This document shows, piece after piece, positions 32,945 through 36,773 of a DNA stretch of 36,773 bases. How positions within the stretch are numbered: position 1 is the stretch's first letter; every line of letters starts with the position of its first letter. This stretch comes from an uncultured cyanobacterium (lineage in GTDB: Bacteria > Cyanobacteriota > Cyanobacteriia > Cyanobacteriales > Chroococcidiopsidaceae), in the NCBI GenBank assembly GCA_946221495.1, contig CAMIFA010000032.1, positions 1 through 36,773 on the forward strand, written 5' to 3'. The notes beneath the pieces were generated by a model that had not been told where the DNA came from, did not search any database, and was given only the letters and a program-made list of their open reading frames with translations. A program made the translations under genes and the position numbers.

Positions 32945-35509
32945 GTGAAATTGCAACTTCTTCAGGGATTTGGGCTAGCAACAGTCGTAACAACAGTGCT
33001 AGTAGCGCAGCCAGTTTTTGCCCAAGTTGTACAAGTAACTGAAGTACAACTTAATTCCACAGACAACGGCATTGAGGTAGTTTTAGAAACTCCAGCCGGA
33101 GAACAATTACAAGTTCTTCCTAGAACAGATGGCAACACATATATTGCTGACATTCCAAATGCTCAACTGCGACTACCTACTGGTAATACCTTCCGTCAGG
33201 AGAACCCAGTTGAAGGGATCAGGGCGGTAACAGTGACGAACTTTAATGCTAATAGTATCCGAGTCACAGTGACAGGTTCATCGGGTGTGCCAACAGTTGA
33301 GTTATTTGACAGTGACGCAGGTTTAATTTTCAGCTTCACACCAACTGCCTCTCAAGCCAATCAGTCACCCCAGCCAGAAACACCCGAACAAGCCCAGCCT
33401 GAGAACCAGACACAGACAGGAGAGACGACACCTAGTGATGCAACACCTGAACAAGCGCAGCCTGGGGGGGAAACACAGCTAGATGCAACTGCAACCCAGG
33501 AGGATGAGGAAATTGAGATCGTAGTTACAGGCGAGCAAGATACAGGCTACAGCGTACCAGATGCCACAACTGCTACTAGAATCGAGGCTCCCATCCGCGA
33601 CATTCCGCAGTCAATTCAGGTTATTCCGCGTCAAGTAATCGAAGATCGCCAAGTGGTGCGTCTGAATGAGTTAGCCGACAACGTGAGCGGTGTGCAACCG
33701 CAGTCAGGTTATGCAGGGCTTTCCTCACAAGGTTATTACATTCGTGGTTTTCCTCTAGAGTTTGAAACCTTCCGCAACGGTTTTCGAGATTTTGGTTTCA
33801 CCAGTCCCCGCGATGTCGCCAATGTAGAGCAAGTTGAAATTCTTAAAGGTCCAGCATCAGTTCTGTATGGCAGTGCGAACGGCTTTGGTGGACTTGTGAA
33901 CACGGTGACAAAAAAACCATTGTCTGAGCCTCTCTTCAATCCCAGCGTCACCATTGGCAATTACGGCTTTTACCGCTCAACTTTAGATATTGGTGGACCA
34001 CTAACAAACAACGGCTCGCTGCTCTACCGCTTTAATGCTGCCTATGAAAATGCCGACAGTTACCGCGACTTTAACGAAAACGAGAGTATTTTTGTTGCTC
34101 CGGCACTGACGTGGCGAATTAATCCGCGCACAACTCTCACAGCAGAGTTTGAATATCAAAACTATGATTATGTATTTGATCGCGGCTTGCTACCATCCCA
34201 AGTATTTCTCGATCTTCCCAGAGGTAGGTTTCTCGGAGAACCAGATTTAAACGATGCTGAATTTGACTCCTTTTCTGGAACCTACAACTTTGAACATAAA
34301 TTCAGCGATAACTGGAAATTTCGCCAAGGTTTTAACGCTCTTAGAGTTACAGGAAATACCATATCGGCAACCCCAGATGTCTTCGATCCACCTTTTCTGG
34401 GAGCGGATGGTAGAACCGTAGCGCGGCAAGTGCGAAAGACAGATGAAGAACAGGAAAACTATACGCTGCAAAATGAAATTATCGGTGAATTTAATACCGG
34501 ATCTATCCGCCACAATGTTTTATTCGGAGTTGAGTTAGCTCGCTATAGATTCGCCTACGACTTTGAAAGAGCGGACATTGCTCCCATTGATATTTTTGAT
34601 CCCCAGTATGGTGCAGAACGGGGAGACTTTGCACCGGATTTCGCCGAGGAATATGGTGCAGACAATATCGCAATTTACATCCAAGATTTGATCGAGGTTT
34701 TACCTAACCTTAAAGTCCTGGCTGGTTTGCGTTTCGACTCAAATGACATTTTCTACCGAGATACCCTAGCCGACGCATTTGACTTTCAGCAATCAGACTC
34801 CGATCTCTCACCGCGACTTGGCATTGTTTACCAGCCAAGCGAGTCAACTTCTATTTATGCTAGTTGGTCAAACTCTTTTAATCCCCAGTTTTTCAGTAGG
34901 AACCAAGCAGGCGAAGCATTTGCACCGGAACAGGGTGAGCAATTTGAAGTCGGAGTCAAACAGGAGTTTTTTGATGGTAGGCTTTCGGCAACGTTAGCAC
35001 TTTACAACATCACTAGAAAGAATGTACTGACGACTGATCCCGAAGATGCAGATTTCAGCATTCAAACAGGTGAACAAACGAGTCGTGGTGTTGAACTGGA
35101 CGTAGCTGGAGAAATTTCACCTGGCTGGAATATTATTGCTACCTACGCTTACACCAATGCTTTTGTTAGCGCAGATGAAGATATTCCCTTTGGCGACACA
35201 CTAGTTAATGCGCCGGAACACAGTGCCAGTATTTGGACGACTTATGAAATTCAAAGTGGCAATTTGCAAGGTTTAGGGTTGGGAGCGGGGTTAGTTTTTG
35301 TGAGCGATCGCGAAGCCCAACTACCCAATACAATTGAACTCCCGTCTTATTTAAGAGCAGATGCCAGCATTTTCTACAGGCGAAATAATTGGCGAACCGC
35401 TCTCAATTTCAAGAATCTTTTTAATACCAAGTATTACCAGACTCAAGGTTTTTTCGTAACTCCCCAAGCACCATTTACTGTTTTGGGAACATTTTCCGTT
35501 GAGTTTTGA
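32945..35509 (+). CDS. AMIN-domain TonB-dependent siderophore receptor 2
   Basis: This 854-aa protein is paralogous to receptor 1, with the same domain order. The start is GTG at 32945, with GAGGAGA 4 bases upstream; the leader (GTGTGAGGAGAT) also resembles that of receptor 1. Signal peptide MKLQLLQGFGLATVVTTVLV then AQPVFA, cleaved before Q. AMIN domain about 28-128 (VTEVQLNSTDNGIEVVLETP, FRQENPVEGIRAVTV). A linker rich in Gln, Pro and Thr (about 140-185) includes a duplicated PEQAQP. TonB box region IEIVVTGEQDTG (about 190-201). Plug: RDIPQSIQVIPRQVIEDRQ and LKGPASVLYGSANGFGGLVN. The barrel ends VLGTFSVEF. The plug is highly similar to receptor 1 while the outer loops differ, which suggests duplication followed by change of substrate. 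The ligand is unknown. Confidence 0.96.
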   Translation: MKLQLLQGFGLATVVTTVLVAQPVFAQVVQVTEVQLNSTDNGIEVVLETPAGEQLQVLPRTDGNTYIADIPNAQLRLPTGNTFRQENPVEGIRAVTVTNFNANSIRVTVTGSSGVPTVELFDSDAGLIFSFTPTASQANQSPQPETPEQAQPENQTQTGETTPSDATPEQAQPGGETQLDATATQEDEEIEIVVTGEQDTGYSVPDATTATRIEAPIRDIPQSIQVIPRQVIEDRQVVRLNELADNVSGVQPQSGYAGLSSQGYYIRGFPLEFETFRNGFRDFGFTSPRDVANVEQVEILKGPASVLYGSANGFGGLVNTVTKKPLSEPLFNPSVTIGNYGFYRSTLDIGGPLTNNGSLLYRFNAAYENADSYRDFNENESIFVAPALTWRINPRTTLTAEFEYQNYDYVFDRGLLPSQVFLDLPRGRFLGEPDLNDAEFDSFSGTYNFEHKFSDNWKFRQGFNALRVTGNTISATPDVFDPPFLGADGRTVARQVRKTDEEQENYTLQNEIIGEFNTGSIRHNVLFGVELARYRFAYDFERADIAPIDIFDPQYGAERGDFAPDFAEEYGADNIAIYIQDLIEVLPNLKVLAGLRFDSNDIFYRDTLADAFDFQQSDSDLSPRLGIVYQPSESTSIYASWSNSFNPQFFSRNQAGEAFAPEQGEQFEVGVKQEFFDGRLSATLALYNITRKNVLTTDPEDADFSIQTGEQTSRGVELDVAGEISPGWNIIATYAYTNAFVSADEDIPFGDTLVNAPEHSASIWTTYEIQSGNLQGLGLGAGLVFVSDREAQLPNTIELPSYLRADASIFYRRNNWRTALNFKNLFNTKYYQTQGFFVTPQAPFTVLGTFSVEF

Positions 35510-35576
35510 TAGCGGAATAAGTTTTTGTTCCCTTTTAACAGTGCTAATTTTTCTTAATTTTGATGTGAATTAACAC

Positions 35577-35881
35577 ATGAAATCGCAATTATTACCTTCT
35601 TTTTGTCTAGCAGTATCAGTCTTAGTTTCACAACCAGCATTTGCTCAAGTGGTGCAAGTAACTGAAGTGCAACTTAATTCCACAGATGTAGGAATTGAGA
35701 TAATTTTAGAAACTCCAGCACAAGAATAGTTACAAGTCCTGCCGAGAACAGATGGCAACATATACATTGCCGATATTCCTAACGCCCAACTGCGACTAAG
35801 AGGTGGCAATACATTTCGCAGGGACAATCCAGTAGAGGCGATCGCATCTGTTACGTTGACAAACACCGATGCCAATAGTAT
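35577..35881 (+). pseudogene. AMIN-TonB receptor 3, broken by stop codon and IS insertion
   Basis: From the ATG at 35577 the frame gives a signal peptide (MKSQLLPSFCLAVSVLVSQP then AFA) and an AMIN domain nearly identical in pattern to receptor 2 (QVVQVTEVQLNSTDVGIEII). Codon 51 is TAG (35727-35729) where receptor 2 has Gln in GEQLQVL; a single C-to-T change explains it. The same frame then continues LQVLPRTDGN, DIPNAQLRL, NPVEAIASVTLTNTDANSM until the homology stops at about 35881, where the IS5-type element begins. The remaining plug and barrel, if kept, would lie beyond the right edge of the window. The ribosome site is weak. Confidence 0.85.
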
Positions 35882-36773
35882 GAATCTATCCCACTAATAA
35901 AATTCAATGAATCCAAATGTGAATTGTGGCAAGAGAAAGAAAAGCCTTGAAACAGGCAGAAATTCTCTAAGAGCGAACGACAAGCCGACGATATTTCCGT
36001 TGAAACCATGCGAAACATCGCTCTTGTTGAAAACGTAGCACAGAAATTTTAATTGGTCTACCCCGATTTTTCTTTGTCTTCCAGACTCGTTTGGGTAGCT
36101 GTGGTCTGATACCACGTTTACGTAAAGTCGTGCGTATTTCCTTTGAATCATAACCTTTATCAGCAGCCAGCACTCCGACTCGAATACATCGGTCTACCTG
36201 GTTTATCAGTTTTGACTTTGATGCGCTCTACTTGAAGCGGTATCACTTGCTGTTGTTCACTACCACTCTTCTGGTGTTGTACAGTTAGCCAATGGCATAC
36301 CATTGCCGTCCGTCAGGGTATGTATTAAAATCCCTTTCCCCTTGTAGCCATATGCCACATCCTCACCACCCCCAATTCCTGTGGGAAAAAGACCCGTCAA
36401 CCGCGCCATAACTCCAATTGATTAATCCTCTTTCTTGGGCAATACCAAGTATGCGTGCTTGTAAACTTTCTAAGATTCCATCTGTTTCCCAGCGCTTTAA
36501 CCATCTGTGCGCTGCACTTTTTGATGCCCAGATTTCTCCTGAAGGAACATCGCACCAACGACAACCTGTTATCAACACATACAGCAATGTGTTAAGTACA
36601 TGGCGAAATGGTGCATGAGGCATTCCCCGTTCTCTTTTTTCTGGTTCCTTGGGGAATATATCTTCAAATAACCTCCATTCTAGGTCGCTTAATCCTTCAA
36701 ATCGCCCAGCCATACCACTAGTATTAGACGACACTGTTAATGGCGGGTTAGAAGAGAGTATTGGCGGGTAGGT
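35882..36773 (-). mobile_element. IS5-family insertion sequence, degenerate, reaching the window edge
   Basis: The element carries one transposase on the minus strand and splits receptor 3. The left end (CTATCCCACTAATA, near 35886-35899) and the right end read inward (CTACCCGCCAATA, near 36759-36771) form an imperfect inverted repeat with one gap, so the element is about 890 bp and ends at or just past the window edge. That size fits the IS1031/ISL2-like members of IS5. The target duplication cannot be checked because the right flank is missing. Confidence 0.7.
35894..36734 (-). pseudogene. IS5-family transposase, several frameshifts
   Basis: The start is probably GTG at 36734 (SSNTSGMAGRFEGLSDLEWR...). 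The first frame to 36363 gives the N-terminal helix-turn-helix region with TLLYVLITGCRWCDVP, SAAHRWLKRWETDG and the first DDE aspartate in YGAVDGSF. The frame then breaks. GYKGKGILIHTLTDGNGMPL appears in another frame and is followed by stops. A third piece (36173 down to 35967) carries LAADKGYDSKEIRTTLRKRG, with the second Asp, and FAWFQRKYRRLVVR, with the family's YREK-like region. A last shift leads to the C-terminal tail. At least two disruptive shifts make it inactive unless a helper acts in trans. Confidence 0.85.

Overview
The window looks like a chromosomal (or large-plasmid) segment of a cyanobacterium. The octamer GCGATCGC (HIP1) occurs many times, base composition is moderate, and the gene families are typical of cyanobacteria: a CHASE2 histidine kinase, a STAND NB-ARC protein with its usual N-terminal helix-turn-helix, AMIN-domain TonB receptors, and a pyridine-nucleotide oxidoreductase fused to SelD. 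I cannot assign a genus.

Layout. (1) 1-6.7 kb, minus strand: a hypothetical protein, then four predicted exported proteins. These are a small Cys/Trp-repeat protein broken by a frameshift, a prolyl oligopeptidase, a 218-aa protein with a duplicated Cys motif, and a 363-aa protein with a lectin-like C-terminus. Three copies of an unannotated repeat of about 80-130 bp lie between them. (2) 6.9-9.9 kb: a small exported protein overlaps a CHASE2 sensor kinase; a LuxR-type response regulator faces it. (3) 10-15.5 kb, minus strand: a 1661-aa RTX-type calcium-binding protein preceded by a 104-aa protein with a leader-peptide-like C-terminal region. (4) 16.3-19.3 kb, plus strand: a STAND ATPase and a TPR protein joined by an ATGA overlap. 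(5) 19.7-23.7 kb, plus strand: the Hen1-Pnkp RNA repair operon, also joined by ATGA. (6) 23.7-26.4 kb: a gene graveyard with a decayed tyrosine recombinase, a small possible gene, a pseudogene of unknown family, a perfect 20-bp inverted repeat and a truncated IS1-family transposase. (7) 26.4-28.7 kb, minus strand: an oxidoreductase-SelD fusion whose linker is made of an octanucleotide repeat array. (8) 28.9-36.8 kb, plus strand: an iron-uptake cluster behind a good Fur-box match. It holds an AMIN-TonB receptor, a PepSY membrane protein, a second AMIN-TonB receptor, and a third receptor that is broken by a stop codon and then by a degenerate IS5-family element reaching the window edge.

How the genes may work together. 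Region 8 is a siderophore/iron import module with a PepSY-type inner-membrane partner. Region 2 is a two-component system with a possible periplasmic accessory. Regions 4 and 5 together could be a defence-plus-repair locus: a STAND sensor next to an enzyme pair that restores RNAs cut by ribotoxins. That link is inference from adjacency only. The best leads for something new are the STAND/TPR + Hen1/Pnkp neighbourhood, the octanucleotide array inside the SelD fusion (a possible frame switch), the small WNG-repeat secreted protein, and the three-copy dispersed repeat.
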